A DNA stretch of 64,000 bases from Massospora cicadina (GCA_022478985.1 JAKSZP010012310.1:1-64000); one strand, 5' to 3'. Positions 23,000-34,740 are shown, counted from the first letter of the stretch. Translations and numbers: made by a program. Notes: generated by a model from the sequence alone, not told the origin.

Positions 23000-23018
23000 T
23001 TACCCCCTCCTTGACTGG
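23000..23018 (-). other. polypurine tract of element F
   Basis: Plus strand TTACCCCCTCCTTGACTGG; purine-rich on the minus strand, directly before the LTR. Confidence 0.85.
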
Positions 23019-24270
23019 ATGATAAGGCTCCTATTATTTGTATGGTCAGAGGAACTCTACATGCACTCAGTTGACAATCTGACCACTTGTGGGGTCCTTG
23101 ATGGTATACGCGTCAACCCCAGTTTTCTCTATAACTTTAAACGGACCAATCCAAAATACTGGACAACTTGTGTTTTCACCAGAATACATGTTGGTTGTGG
23201 AAGTGAACCATATCGCCTTCCTTGAATGGTGCCAGCCCGCTATGACATACCTGATTGGCAGCCTGATTCCTGATCTTCTTGGCTAAGCTGAAGGTTTATG
23301 CTTTGGTTTTCAGTTTTATCAGAATGTTTGCGAGGTTATTCATATAGTAGTGGGGTTCCAGTCCACCAGTGTCTTCTACATATGAATAAAGTAACGCTGG
23401 AAGAGCCAGGTGTCAGCCATATAGTAGTTGGAAGGGACTCTTTCCAGTGGCGGAATAGTAACTAATGTTAATGGCGAACGCGGCAGTGGAAAGGAGAGAA
23501 CTCCAATTTGAAGGCCAATCCATTACTAATTTTAATAGTATGTTCACCAAAGTTTCATTCACCCATTCAACCATTCCATTAGATTCAGGGTGGTGTATAT
23601 TCATCAGAACTCTGCGGATACCCATAAACTCATTCAGTTTGGGGAGGATATGCGAGTTAAAGTTGGTTTCATTATCAGTGAGAATGAACTGAGGGCATCC
23701 AAGGCGCTGAATAATGCATTCCATTACGTACTTGGCCACTGTAACCGCCCCCAAATCCTGTATCACCCTCACTTTGACCCACTGGGTCAAGTGGTCAATA
23801 GCTACCAGAATGTACTTACACCAGTTAGCTCCTGTTGCAAGGGACCAAAGACATCAAGGGACACCATATGCCAATCAAAATGCGGTTTCACTAAATGGTA
23901 TGAAGACTTACGGTGGAATGGCTTCTCCACTTGGCACTGGTGGCAGCAGGAAATGGTTTCTAGCACATCAAAGCTCATACTTTCCCAATATTACTGAGGG
24001 CATAACAACTCCATAATCCCAAGTACTATAACCATGTCCAACTTCCTTGTGCACACTCATAAAGATTCCTGGTTTTTCTGAGGGGCGCGAAAAATTCACC
24101 GTAGAATTGCTAATCCGCTTGTACAGTTCCCCATTCCATTGGAAGGTATTTGTTCGCATCTCGTTTAATGCTTTAATCACTTGGGGCGGTTCATCGGCAT
24201 ATTTTCTGCTGAGCATCTTACTGTACATCATGTTGATGAGGTCCACCACCACCGCAACAGCCAGCAATTA
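23019..24270 (-). pseudogene. integrase pseudogene of element F
   Basis: The C-terminus near 23040-23140 reads with GVDAYTIKDPT-like residues and abuts the polypurine tract. The core is open at 23413-23790 with TDNETNFNSHILPKLNEF and PESNGMVEWVNETLVN, so the second Asp and the Glu of the DDE triad are kept. The zinc-binding region with a WWxxM-type block lies near 23930-24060. The RH-IN connection is open at 23968-24267. The strong plus-strand open frames here (23465-23692, 23590-23997, 23714-24016) are antisense shadows. Confidence 0.92.
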
Positions 24271-24780
24271 ATATAAACAGTCTGAGTTCTGATGCTTTAC
24301 TCCTGGCCAAAAAAGGATCTCAAAGTCATAATCCTGCAACTTAAGAGTCCATCAAGACAAACAGCTTTCTTGTTTTTTGAGGTTCCTCAACCAGCCTAAT
24401 GATACGTGATCTGTTACAACTTTAAACTTTACCCCATGCAGATAGACTCTGATTTGCTTATATGCATAGATCACTGTTAAGCCCTCCCACTTGTTCACAT
24501 ATAATTACGCTCATGGCAGTTCAGACTTCGACTACAGTATGCTACAGGATGTTCCTGTCCCTTGTCATCTTTCTAAGAAAGTATCTCCCAAACAGCGGAA
24601 GGGGATGCATCTGTCTGAATGATAAACTCCCTATCAAAGTTTGGATAGCGTAACACTGGTGCGCTGATCAATGCCATATGAAGTGTATTAAAAGAGGATT
24701 GACAACTTTCCATCCAATCAAACACAGCGTCCTTTTTTAACAACTCGAATAGCAGCCCCCCAATACAGCTAAAATTAGGG
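24271..24780 (-). pseudogene. RNase H of element F
   Basis: The active-site block REFIIQTDASPSAVW is open within 24573-24851. The VTDHxSL motif reads near 24395-24415. Confidence 0.8.
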
Positions 24781-25560
24781 ATAAAGCTCCAGTAGTAACT
24801 GACCAATTCTAAAAATACTTTTATGTCACGTTTACTATTGGGAGCATTCATTTTTGCTGATGGCCTCCACCTTAGCCGGCTGTGGTTTCAGCCCATTAGA
24901 GTCTACCACAAACCCCAGGTATTCCAGTTGATCTTTGAAGAAGTTACATTTTTGAGGTTTAGTTTTAATGTTCGCCTCAGCCAGCTGGCAGAATACTGCT
25001 TCTAGGTGGTTGAGTTGATCCAAAAAGTTTTAGAGAAGATGTTAATATTGTCGAGGTATACAAGGACGCATGACAGTTTCAGGTCACCAAGAATAGTATT
25101 CATGGCTCGCTGAAACATAGTTGGGTGTTGCACAGCCCTTGAGGCATCCGCGTTGTTTGAAAAAGGCCTTTGGAGGTGATTACAGCACATTTTTCCTGTT
25201 CTGCCATGGGTAACTTGATTTTCCAATAAACTGATATTAAGTCCATCGCTTAAAAAGTAATGGGCTCCTCCTAACTTATCCAAAGCATCATCAATCCTTG
25301 CCAAAGAGTACGAGTCCTTTTTTGTAATACTGTTGAGCTTCCAGTAGTCTATTACTATGCGGTTGGTGCCATACTTCTTTTTACAATATGAACAGGTGAA
25401 GCCCACGGGTCTTTTAGATGGTTCAAGCAGCCCTTTCTCTAGCAATTTGTCAATTTGTTAGTGACAACGTCTTTCACTGCCATTGATAAGTGGATCAGAC
25501 AGGATCTTATAGGGGGATGATCTCCTGTGTCTACTTGATGGACCACCCCCGAGTACACCC
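24781..25560 (-). pseudogene. reverse transcriptase of element F
   Basis: Open at 25002-25445 and 24835-25023. Blocks in order: MLEKGLLEPSKRP, NRIVIDYWKLNSITKKDSY, RIDDALDKLGGAHYF, FQRAMNTILGDLKLS, then YLDN at 25047-25058 in place of YLDD, and KPQKCNFFKDQLEYLGFVV. One frameshift lies near 25010. The GLNISLLE-like region after GGAHYF shows further decay. Confidence 0.93.
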
Positions 25561-26500
25561 TAAGTTGTGATCATCAACAGCAAAAATCCTCTTATATTTC
25601 TGAAATAAAGCTATTGCTTGGTTTTTTGTTGCTCTTCTGATAGTCCTATTAAATTACTCTGTGGTACCACCATTAGTACGCCAGTCAGTGCCTCAACTGG
25701 TAGACTAAATTCATCCAATGACCCGAAAACATGGACCTTATGGACCTTGTCTATTGAAATCAGATGTGAATATGCTACAATTTGGCGTCAGCGGATTTAC
25801 GTTGGTTTGCTCTGGAGGTTTTCTAATAAAACCTTAATCTCTTCATGACCCAGAAGTATAATCCCTGAAGCCACATGTGGCTCAAACCGCATTTGATGAT
25901 AGAGCCCAATGACTTCCCCATATAGCCCATTAGGCACTTCCACCTCTAGATCAGTGTTCACTAAGACTTGATGGCCAGAAGGAATAGATATGGGCCTTGC
26001 CGCTCAAAAAAGTATCCCCTTGATATTCGTATATCTGCAGGGGAAGGGGCCAAGTCTTGCGCTTTAGTCACTGATAGCAAACTGGCATCACCCTGTCACT
26101 ATAGGCAAGGTTGATATGGCTCATATGCACTGGATCCTTCGGTACTCTGCTAGTGGTGAAGTAAATTGGGATCCGCTGACCCAGAATGGCTAGGGACACC
26201 TCTGACATATTAACAACAGCCCCAAAATGGTTCAGGAAAGCAGTTCAAATTTAAATATTATAGTTTTCATCTGGCAGCTTAATCGTGGGAGCTACAATGA
26301 TAATGGACAAAAGCACAGAGGTAGCGCACTGTAAGCCCCTTCAGAGACGGTGCTCACTGCTCCAGCAGTTCCATACACCATTTGATGGTCCACATCAGGT
26401 TTTAAAGTCAACTTCGCCATCAACTTAGTGGAAACTATGTTGACTGTAGTACCAGTATCTACTATAGCATGAACCCTTTTTTGCTACAAAAATATCACAG
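25561..26500 (-). pseudogene. protease and linker of element F
   Basis: Aspartic protease with an intact active site, VHAIVDTGTTVNIVSTKLMA, the DTG codons at 26451-26459. It is followed by the VYGTAGA and EGAYSA blocks, PTIKLPDENY and GQRIPIYFTT. The linker to RT (25561-26090) has LIGLSEEQQ-like sequence. One stop-bearing stretch lies near 26240. Confidence 0.85.
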
Positions 26501-28454
26501 TATGTTTACTCAAAATAAGAATAATATTGACTGTTTAATACGTGGACATTTATGAGTTCTCTTTTTTCAAGAAAACTTATTATGCCCTCACCAACTTGGG
26601 GGTATTCTTTGACAATGGCGTCAACTAGAAAGGCAACATTTACTCATTTCAGGGTTGGCGCATCCGCGGCAGAAACAAGCTTGTCCAAGGAAGCTTGATC
26701 AATCATTTGGCAGGCATATGGCTTCGGTTGGTCTGGGGACTCTTCTTCCACCGCCGCCTTAGCTTGAGCTTGTGTCACTACATTTACTCCTCCAACTGGC
26801 TGCTGATATAAAAGTCCATCATACTGAGGGACTTCCACAGGATATACTACTATTGATTCAGGGACATTTTGGGTTGGTATCATGGAGGTAGAGGGTCCCA
26901 TCTCTACTCCACTCCATCTTTTCCCTGATAGTATTGATCTTGGTGTACATAGTTCACACGACGGGTATGGCAGAATTTTGCCAAATGACTAGGGCGGCCG
27001 CATTCATAGCAAATAACCCCATAAGAGCCACGTCCCTGATTGTCATAAGAGGGTCCAGATTGGAAAGGTTGGGGTCATTCGGAGTAACTAGGCCCAGTTC
27101 AGTGACATGATTGTTGACATTTAGCATAGCTAGGTCCTGGTCGGTAGCTGAATTGCTGAAAGTTCTCAAAACCAGCCCATTGATGATGATTGAACTGGTG
27201 AGTATAATTTGGCCAAGGATGAGGTGCAGAGTTATATAAAGGCCAAGGATTGCTAAACGTTTTGGGGTCAACAAGAGTATTCTCCTGATTAAGAGGGTGC
27301 AGTAGCGGCGGTAGTCTTCCATTCCATATTTTTCAGCGAGAAATTTGGGGATATGCGATGCAAAAATTGTACAATCTTGAGCAGAGGTATGTCATCATAA
27401 AGATGTGGCAAAATGACATTGTGAAGCTCTTGATATGCTTCACTGCGATCTAGTACTAAAAAAAGATATGCTTCACTGCGGAGGCCATGGCAATGCACAT
27501 GTCGGCTTCTACTAAGTACCCTGCCCCAATCAGCATGTGGGATTTCATTGTGAATTGATCAGCAAACTCCAGGAGAGTCTTGTTTCAGCGGAATCTGATT
27601 GTTAAGAATTCTGCTTTCCACTGTGACATCTTTGAGGTACCCCCAAACAGGTGAAGTACATTATCCTTCACATCCTTATAGGTGACAGAGATACTTGGTA
27701 GGTATCAGGTGACCTTATCGGCACTCCCAATGTCCAAGGGAGATATAAACAACTTAGTCTTGCATCTATCAGATTCGCCTTCCGCTGAAAACTCAAACTG
27801 TTTGAAGAAACCATGAATGTTCCCATATCAATCAAACATAGGAAATTTTTTGATATTAACCCCCTCATACCATTCACAGGGTTTTGGACCATACTGAGGA
27901 ATGGGTCAAGATCCAAAAGCAGTTCCCAATGAGAAGCTGGACCAGCGGAAGTTGGGATGTCTGCCGCTTCAGGGGTAGCGTGACTTTCTGCCATGGGCGG
28001 CACTGTCAATACTTGAGGGAATTTGCGCTCCAACTCATAGTTGTATCCCGTACTACCATCCTAGGTGTAGTAACTCCATCCAGCATCATATTCTTCCTAG
28101 TATGATGCCCCCTCTTGATGGTCATACTTATCTCAGTGAGAAGACCAAGAGGCTCTGGTCAATTTTTGCTCTGCATGCTGCATCCAATTGGTAGTATCAT
28201 CCAACCAGTTGGCGAGTTCCTTGTTTTGTTGTCCCAACATATGCATTTTGTTAAACGTGCTCTCAAGCTGGTGCATGTCAGCATCTCGTTCTTGGAGGAG
28301 CTCATCCTGTTTTTTGAGCACCACATCTAAGGTAAATTTGAGTTCCTCTTACCCAGCTGGTGCAGTGTTTCGTGAAGATTCCCCAGTAACACAAGCTGTG
28401 TAAGCCATGGCTGGTGACTGGAGTCTCGTAGTACTTAGTAGTTGATCAATGGGC
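26501..28454 (-). pseudogene. gag pseudogene of element F
   Basis: N-terminal coiled coil at 28133-28324 (heptads such as DADMHQLESTFNKMHMLGQQ). A middle piece at 27668-28033. Capsid remnants at about 27290-27660 (ELHNVILPHLYDDIPLLKIV). A CCHC zinc knuckle with full spacing, CYECGRPSHLAKFC, at 26970-27011. A linker with a Gln-rich start at 26644-26901. The capsid carries a 17-nt insertion with target duplication (27432-27480), which shifts the frame. Gag packages element RNA in a particle; this copy cannot be translated in full. Confidence 0.88.
27432..27480 (+). repeat. 17-nt insertion with perfect 16-bp target duplication (site 1)
   Basis: GATATGCTTCACTGCG occurs at 27432-27447 and again at 27465-27480. 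Between the copies is ATCTAGTACTAAAAAAA (27448-27464). The same core with its own, different duplication is at 45365-45417. The pattern is that of target-primed reverse transcription of a very short 3' end with an A tail. Confidence 0.85.
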
Positions 28455-28472
28455 CCCCTGTAGTGAGCACCA
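28455..28472 (-). other. primer-binding site of element F
   Basis: Minus strand TGGTGCTCACTACAGGGG, one base from the LTR; identical to the site of element C. Confidence 0.9.
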
Positions 28473-28473
28473 C

Positions 28474-29033
28474 TGTTATAAAATTGGACGGTATCACTAG
28501 GATATCCCATATTGTTCATACAGGCTGAACCCACTGAGCAACAGACAGATGATGTGGGGATTGTCAGTCCTTCAGACACACTTGAAAATATACTTAAAAA
28601 TAGGAACAATTGCCCCAATCGACTCTTTATTTATTTTAATAAATACAGCAAGTTTTGCTGTCCCGTTTTCTCTCTACTATTAACTACTTACTTCTCTCGC
28701 CTATCTCGCTTATATACAGCAGCTTCAGGCGATACTGCTCCCATAGCTTGGGCTATTCTATCTCGCCAATTCTCCTCAAATTTGGCTTGTTATTCTCTAA
28801 TTCTATATCACACTAATTGTAGGCGATTTTCTTTATATTTGTCAAATGTTGACATCACCTTATCGCCTTATCACCTTATATATAGAGGCGATCCAATAAT
28901 AACCAGTTATATTCCAATATCGCCTCATCTTGAGGCACTTGAATAATTGTAAATGATATCATTTTCAGTGGATTCTTCCCAATCCACCCTAGCTGTCCCA
29001 CGATTATTGTCCAGTCATATCAGAATTGTGACA
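28474..29033 (-). repeat. 5' LTR of element F
   Basis: Pairs with 22440-22999. The inner end borders the PBS; the outer end is GAATTGTGACA. Confidence 0.95.
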
Positions 29034-29163
29034 AGGGCATGTTTTGGAAACCCCAGTCCAGTATCCATTGTTCGCTGCCAGCCCATATGTCCAGTGTTCT
29101 TGATGAAGCTCATCAGCAGGCACTCATGAATAATCTTCTGGCTCTGGTACCGTATCAGGATTA
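29034..29163 (+). pseudogene. short open frame right of element F, part of C 3' region
   Basis: A plus-strand frame starting at the edge of F continues about 42 codons (HMSSVLDEAHQQALMNNLL) to a TAA near 29162. Removing F brings it next to the antisense frames at 21973-22423, but the reading frame across the target duplication is not clearly continuous. I regard it as a possible continuation only. Confidence 0.3.
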
Positions 29164-30006
29164 ATCATGGTTATTTGCCAACTGCCTCTTTCTATACTTT
29201 TGCTTCCCTCCCCTCTCCAGGGTTTCATGATTGGCTTCTTCTGACATCTCAATTTCCCTTCCCCTAGTTGCTTTATCGCAGGGATCTGCATCTGCTCAAA
29301 GATCTTAGTTTTGTGTAGGTCTAGCCCTCACTAGCATCTGATCTCACATAGATTTTGACAGGCTATTTATTCCTACTGCAATCCATCCTCCTTCCACCAA
29401 GAGGTGACATAGGTAGAAGCATCCCCATATCAAAAATAATTGAATAATATATTATAAAATTATATTTGGTTTTTCTATGCAGTTTATAATCTATTTATTT
29501 TTCTAAATATCTTTTATTAATCTTTTATTTTTTTCCTTCTTTTTTCCATAGGACTTGACCTTGTTTTGATTAAGCGGTCCATCTTTCTTTATTTTCCCCC
29601 AAACTGGGTCCTAGGTATTCTTAAACCTACCAGTTTTCTATGGTTTAGAGTTCTTTTTTTAAACTTAACCATCTAGATTGGTTCAAAGGTGTTTCTCAGA
29701 CTTGACCTAATTATCAGGACATGACCAACTTAATGATCCATTGGTCCTTTAGAAATCTTTTGCCTTTTCATCTTCTATAGCTTCAAATACTTAGCATGGA
29801 CTCAATTTACAACTCTTTATTGATTGATTGATTTATTTGAGGTACGCTGACCAGGGGACAGACAGTACCGATCACAACACTCAAAATGGCAAAACAAACT
29901 ACTAACCAGGTGGGAAGCAGAAACTGCTTAACCCACCATGGCAGAGGGTGTGGAGGGGTCGGGGGGTTGGTTTTCAGAAAGCCCCACCTCGATCAAGGGG
30001 TGTTGG
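29164..30006. other. non-coding part of element C 3' region
   Basis: No recognisable coding. T-rich and AT-rich (29430-29560), with a short TTGA/TTTA microsatellite near 29818-29836. It lies between the antisense frames and the end of C pol. Confidence 0.5.
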
Positions 30007-30383
30007 TTACAGTACCAGATCAGAGCAGAGAGCCAGGGCGTTGGGCATCTGCATAGTGGGGGCTGAGGTCAGCGTAGTAGGAGTTTTCCACTTCTGCATC
30101 AAGATAATGATGGGAAAGTGTTTCAACAAAAGCTGCGAGGAGAACTTCTGCTTCTTTGCGGGCTTCAGGAAGTTGGGTGAAAAGGGAGATACTGTGGCGG
30201 GTGATTTTGGATGAGGGTTGAATGAAGCAAGCGTTGTGACATTCATAACAGTGATTGCAGCATCATCGAATAGTTTTGAGATGTCACTGCAGGGAGATTC
30301 AGGGAAGTTGGGGGGAATCAAATTACAACTCTTCCATCCAAGAGATTCTTGATGGAGTAGGCATCAGTCTCCACCTTGACTAT
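30007..30383 (-). pseudogene. end of element C pol with an unusual tail
   Basis: On the minus strand, 30300-30383 reads VETDAYSIKNLLDGRVV, the integrase C-terminal motif (GADAYTIK in element E). It continues the integrase that is cut at 36511 by element E. Downstream, in a shifted frame, is a 104-codon open frame (30007-30321) rich in Pro, Ser and Thr, which I do not recognise. In E and F the gene ends here at the polypurine tract, so this tail is specific to C. Confidence 0.65.
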
Positions 30384-30908
30384 TGTTGAGATTCCAATAT
30401 GAATGATCAATAAGCCAGTATCACAATGGATCATAAATTAGATGCAAAGTGAGCTCTGAGAGCGAGTAATAGGTTAGAGCAATGAAAGGTGAATTGATCA
30501 AATCAATCAGGGTTCAGTAATCAAAGAATTTCGTTGAAGCCTTGATAATTGAACGAATTCTACATTTATAGCGAGTAAAGATTAACTAAGCAAAATGTGT
30601 TGAACCCGTTGGAGAATACTGAGGGTTAAGGGTTGAGTAAGAGAGAGAAGTTAAGAGGTTTTTTAAAAAAAGAGAGGAATAAAGAAGAAGTGAGTAGGAG
30701 AAAGTAGAGAGCGTAAGCAGAGAGGGTATGCTGGTTATATCATATAAAATAAAAGTATGAAGCTGGGGCGATTGCCTCATATTTTATATAAGTTTATTAA
30801 ATTTATTTGAGGGACCAACGATCACCATATCGTTTGGCCATTGCTCAATGGCTAAACCCTGTACAGCTCGTTTAAGGGAAATAAGTCATATCCGCCAAAA
30901 AGTATCCA
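30384..30908 (+). repeat. 5' LTR of element E
   Basis: Starts TGTTGAGATTCC and ends TATCCA. It shares long identical blocks with 35978-36510 (for example GGGTTAAGGGTTGAGT and GAAGCTGGGGCGATTGCC). Confidence 0.95.
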
Positions 30909-30909
30909 G

Positions 30910-30927
30910 TGGTGCTCACTTCAGGGG
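30910..30927 (+). other. primer-binding site of element E
   Basis: TGGTGCTCACTTCAGGGG, one base after the LTR. Confidence 0.9.
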
Positions 30928-30929
30928 GC

Positions 30930-32230
30930 CCATTGATCAACTATTAATGACTTCATCATTGTACCTATGGCGCAACAAGCTCACTTTGATGGGGTACTAC
31001 CCCCGGTGATTGAATTATCTCACTATTTGAAGCTGAATCTTTCTTTGGATACCTTACTTCAGGCGTAAAAAGTGCTTTTTCAGGAGAATAAGAATATTAC
31101 TGAGAAGCTCAACCATGCCTTCCGCCAACTGCTCCTGATAGGTGACCATGCCAACCTCTTGAGCAGCACGACGGAGCAGCTTTGGAGACTGTGCAGAGTA
31201 TAAATTAGATAAGGTTGTTAATGAAAAGGGTAACTACAGTGACAGGCTGCCCCTTTAACTGTGATGGTAACATACACGGGTTTTACAAGAGGTTTGAGTT
31301 TGCCATAGAGAGGGCTTCCAATTGACGGAAAGCTAAACTGTTGTTATCTTCTTTGGATGTTTCAAGTGCTGATCAAGTTACATGTTATCTTAAAAATAGT
31401 ACTGTAGCTTACCAAGAGGTGAAGGAGACTGTAATTCGCCTGTTTGGGGGCAAAGCGAAAATGGCTCAGCGCAAGGCAGACTTTTTAATAATATCTATTC
31501 AAAAAATGAGTCTTTAATACACTTTGTGGAGCAGTTTACTAAAGAGACTCATGTGTTGTTGGGTGCAAATGTCTTATCTAATGAGGAGGTGGGCATAGCA
31601 ATAATGGCGGCTATCAAACCCTATCACGAATTGCATAATGCTATGGCGTACACTCTTCAAGAGGGTGCAGAGTTACTCAAAATCATCCATAATTTACACC
31701 GTTTATCCATCACATTTAGTGCTCCCAACATGGAGCAGAAGGATCCTGCATCTGCCACTAAAATTCCGCTAAATGAAGGATTCCACAAATATGGTGGCAA
31801 TCTGTGGGTTACTCCTTGGTCACTTAACTCATGGGCGGGTCCTTTACTTCCCCATTATGATCAACCCGTTTATCCTTATGCCCATAATAACCCATGGTTC
31901 AATAGTAGACCTAGATCTTCTGTGGCGATTCAGAGATGAGTGCCAGTTCCAACTCGCTTGTTTCTCATGTGGCTAAACAGGTCATTATGCGGTTAGTTGT
32001 CAGGCCAAACCAAAGGTCCACAAAGTATCTGTTGTCTTAAATGAACAGGGAAAAGGGCGAGTGGAGCAGAGACGGGACGCTCTGCTTCTGCTAAATCAAT
32101 TGTAATTGTCCCTGATGTACATCATGAATCACCCTGTGTCACCTCCAGGGCACACTCTGAGAATTTACTAGACCAACAGATCCCTTACCACCTTCTGGCC
32201 TTAAGTCAAGGTAGAGACCCCAATAAAGCA
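30930..32230 (+). pseudogene. gag pseudogene of element E
   Basis: A short N-terminus (about 30930-31300) precedes the capsid. The capsid reads KVKETVxxLFGGK-like near 31420-31460, then is open at 31526-31939 with YHELHNAMAYTLQEGAELLK. The zinc knuckle is CFSCG-stop-TGHYAVSC at 31959-32000: all four ligands present in CX2CX4HX4C spacing but with a stop codon inside. Gln- and Pro-rich sequence joins the two. Confidence 0.9.
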
Positions 32231-32233
32231 GAC

Positions 32234-33480
32234 ATGGAGTTCTGCCAAGATGTGCATAAGCCATACGCCTGGCAAATCCTTGAGCGGAATGGTATGGTCG
32301 GCGGTGAACTCTCCACATATGTCACAGCTTTGGAGGGGGTGGAGGTGGCGATTCCTGTAGAAAAAATTGCCCAAGAGTATCCTCATGTTGGGGCTGGTAT
32401 GCAAACTTTTCTGGATAATCAAACGCCCTTGAATGTTTATGTATTGAACACCAAGGGTTCTTCTTATTTGGAATGCACATACTGTGACATATTCATACAG
32501 AATACAAAAATTAGGGAGATCATTGATACAGGCGCTCCTGTCAATATAATATCCACCAAGCTTGTGGCTAAGCTTCCACTGAAGCCAGATGTGGACCACT
32601 GAGTATTGTATTGAACTGCGGGGGCACAGACTACTGTGTCAGAAAGTGCATACAGTTCATTGCCTTTGAGGTTTGGGTCAGCTGGCGCATCCTCCCAGCG
32701 GTGATGTTGCCTAATGACCACTATGACATGTTGATCAGTGCTGCATTTATGTGGCACTTTGGGGCTGTGTTTAATATGGCGGATGGAACCATCAGTATCC
32801 TGGGACAACGGATCCCCATCTATTTTACTTCCAGAGGAGTCCCAGATGACCCAATCCGCTCTGGTCAAAATAATCTTGCGTATAGCAATGGTGTGAATCC
32901 TGTAAGATATCAGCAGATGAAGCGGAAGACCTGAACGCTTCCAAACCAGATTTATGAGTACAGAGGTATTTTTCTATGAGCTGCTAATGCTTTGACTATC
33001 CCTTCTGGGCATCAGGTCATAATTGGGACAGAGCTCAAAATTTATATACCAGGGAGTTCTGTACAGAGAGGTTGTGGGGCCTTATCAACAATTGTGGCTG
33101 GAACCTCATGCTGTTCCTGGGTTACTGTTACCAGGGCAGAGGGAAGTGAAGGTGTTGGTAGCAAATCTGCAGAAGAAGGTGATAAAGGTTCAGCAGCACC
33201 AAGTGGTGGCTTACCTGCGCCTGATCCCTATTGATGAGGTTCACCAGGTACACGACTTTGGTTCTTGGGAAGATCTTGGCTTGCCTCTAAAAACCACCTT
33301 TGACATAATGATGGTGGTTCCACGGGAGGCGCTAACTGGTCTATCGGAGGATCAGAAGGACAGGGTGATGGTTCTGTTCAGGAAAGATCACAGCATTTTT
33401 GCAACTGATGATCATGACTTGGGTTGCACTTGTAGGGTCATGCATTGGGTGGACACGAGAGACCACCACCCTATCAGGTC
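32234..33480 (+). pseudogene. protease and linker of element E
   Basis: Open at 32234-32602 with active site IREIIDTGAPVNIISTKLVA (DTGA at 32525-32536). The second half at 32611-32934 has PAVMLPNDHYDMLI and GQRIPIYFTS. The linker open at 33023-33484 includes GQREVKVLVANLQ and LTGLSEDQKDRV and ends in the RT start DDHDLGC. The best-preserved protease in the window; frames break at about 32603 and 32935. Confidence 0.92.
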
Positions 33481-34260
33481 ATGACCTATCCAATGCTCAA
33501 AGGCAGCAGAAGAAGCTGTATCTGAAGAAATATATACATTGGTGGAACAGGGAATGTTGGAGCCGTCAAAGAGTCCCTGGGCATCTCCAGTGCTCATTGT
33601 TAAAAAGAAAGATGGCAACAATCAAGTAGTAATTAATTATTGGAAGCTTAACAGCATTACAAAAAAAGATTTTTACCTGCTTCCATGATCAAAGACGCTT
33701 TAGATTGGTTAGGCGGGGCCAAGTATTTCTCTGCTATGGACTTGATATCAGGGTACTGGCAGATCGAGTTGCCAGTGGAGGAACAAGAAAATTGCGCTAT
33801 AATCACCTCAAAAGGATTGTTCCAGCCTACACGTATTTCACAGGGTTTGTGAAATGCCCCCGCTATGTTCCAGCGGGCGTTGGACGCTATTTTGGGTGAC
33901 CTAAAGCTGTCTTGCGTTCTTGTCTACCTTGACAATATCAACATGTTTTTGCAGACGTTCATGGAGCATCTTGGACACCTGGAGCAAGTATTACGCCGCC
34001 TGGCTGATGCTAATATCAATATTAAGCCCCAAAAGTGCCACTTTTTAAGGAACATTTTGGAATACCTCGTCTTTGTGGTAGACTCCAAAGGGCTTAGTCC
34101 TCAGCCAGCCAAGGTGGAAGCCATATGCAAAATGACTCGGCCAAGCAATAAGCGGGATATCCAGGTGTTCTTGGGGATAATTGGTTACAACCGGCAGTTC
34201 ATTCCCAACTTCAGCTGTATTGGGGCTCCAATCTTTAAGCTACTTAAGTAAAACTCTGCC
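33481..34260 (+). pseudogene. reverse transcriptase of element E
   Basis: Blocks in order across frameshifts: MLEPSKSPWASPVLIV (about 33555-33600), VINYWKLNSITKKD, GAKYFSAMDLISGYW, FQRALDAILGDLKLSC (from 33868), YLDN at 33925-33936 in place of YLDD, KPQKCHFLRNILEYLVFVV and SNKRDIQVFLGIIGYNRQFI. The palm and thumb are open at 33865-34251. Confidence 0.95.
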
Positions 34261-34740
34261 TTCAACTGGACGGATCAATGTCAAACCGCTTTTGATGTAT
34301 TATGAACCGCGTTGGCTAGTGCGCCTGTTTTGCAAAACCCAATTTTGAAAAAAAAATTTTATTGTGCAAATAATGCTTCTCTTTCCGCTGTAGGGGCTGT
34401 GTTATCCCAAAAAGTGATGATGGTGTGGAGCACCCAATTGCATATTGCAGATGCATTTTAACTGGCCTTGAATGGAATTACACCGTGACCAAGTGGGAGT
34501 GTTTAGTGGTAATCTATGCATACAAACAATTCCAGGTCTACCTCCATGGGGTGAAATTCAAAGTGGTAACAGATCATGCCTCCTTGCGCTGGCTACAGAA
34601 TCTGCGGGAACCTGAAGAGTGGCTCGCGTGACGGGCTTTGAAGCTCCAAACATATGATTTTGAGATCAGGCATCAGCTAGGGGCGAAGCATCAGAATGCG
34701 GACTATCATTCCCGATTACCCATTGTCGCCATTACAGCAG
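34261..34740 (+). pseudogene. RNase H of element E
   Basis: Open at 34425-34631 and 34638-34859. YTVTKWECLVVIYAYKQF and VVTDHASLRWLQNL are kept. The first catalytic block (expected IQTDAS) is changed to CANNAS near 34365-34380. Confidence 0.88.

Larger units (their letters stand above)
22440..29033 (-). mobile_element. complete-length Ty3/Gypsy element F
   Basis: 6,594 bp with two 560-bp LTRs. On the minus strand: PBS, gag, PR, RT, RNase H, IN and polypurine tract with no extra module. Flanks GGGGT (22435-22439) and AGGGC (29034-29038) differ only by two transitions, a plausible aged target duplication. Inserted in the 3' region of element C. Confidence 0.92.

Noticed and set aside
23465..24016. 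Three plus-strand frames as possible genes
   Set aside because: They mirror the integrase core of element F, which has clear catalytic motifs on the minus strand.
29818..29836. TTGA/TTTA microsatellite as a CRISPR or satellite array
   Set aside because: Only four short units; a simple repeat.
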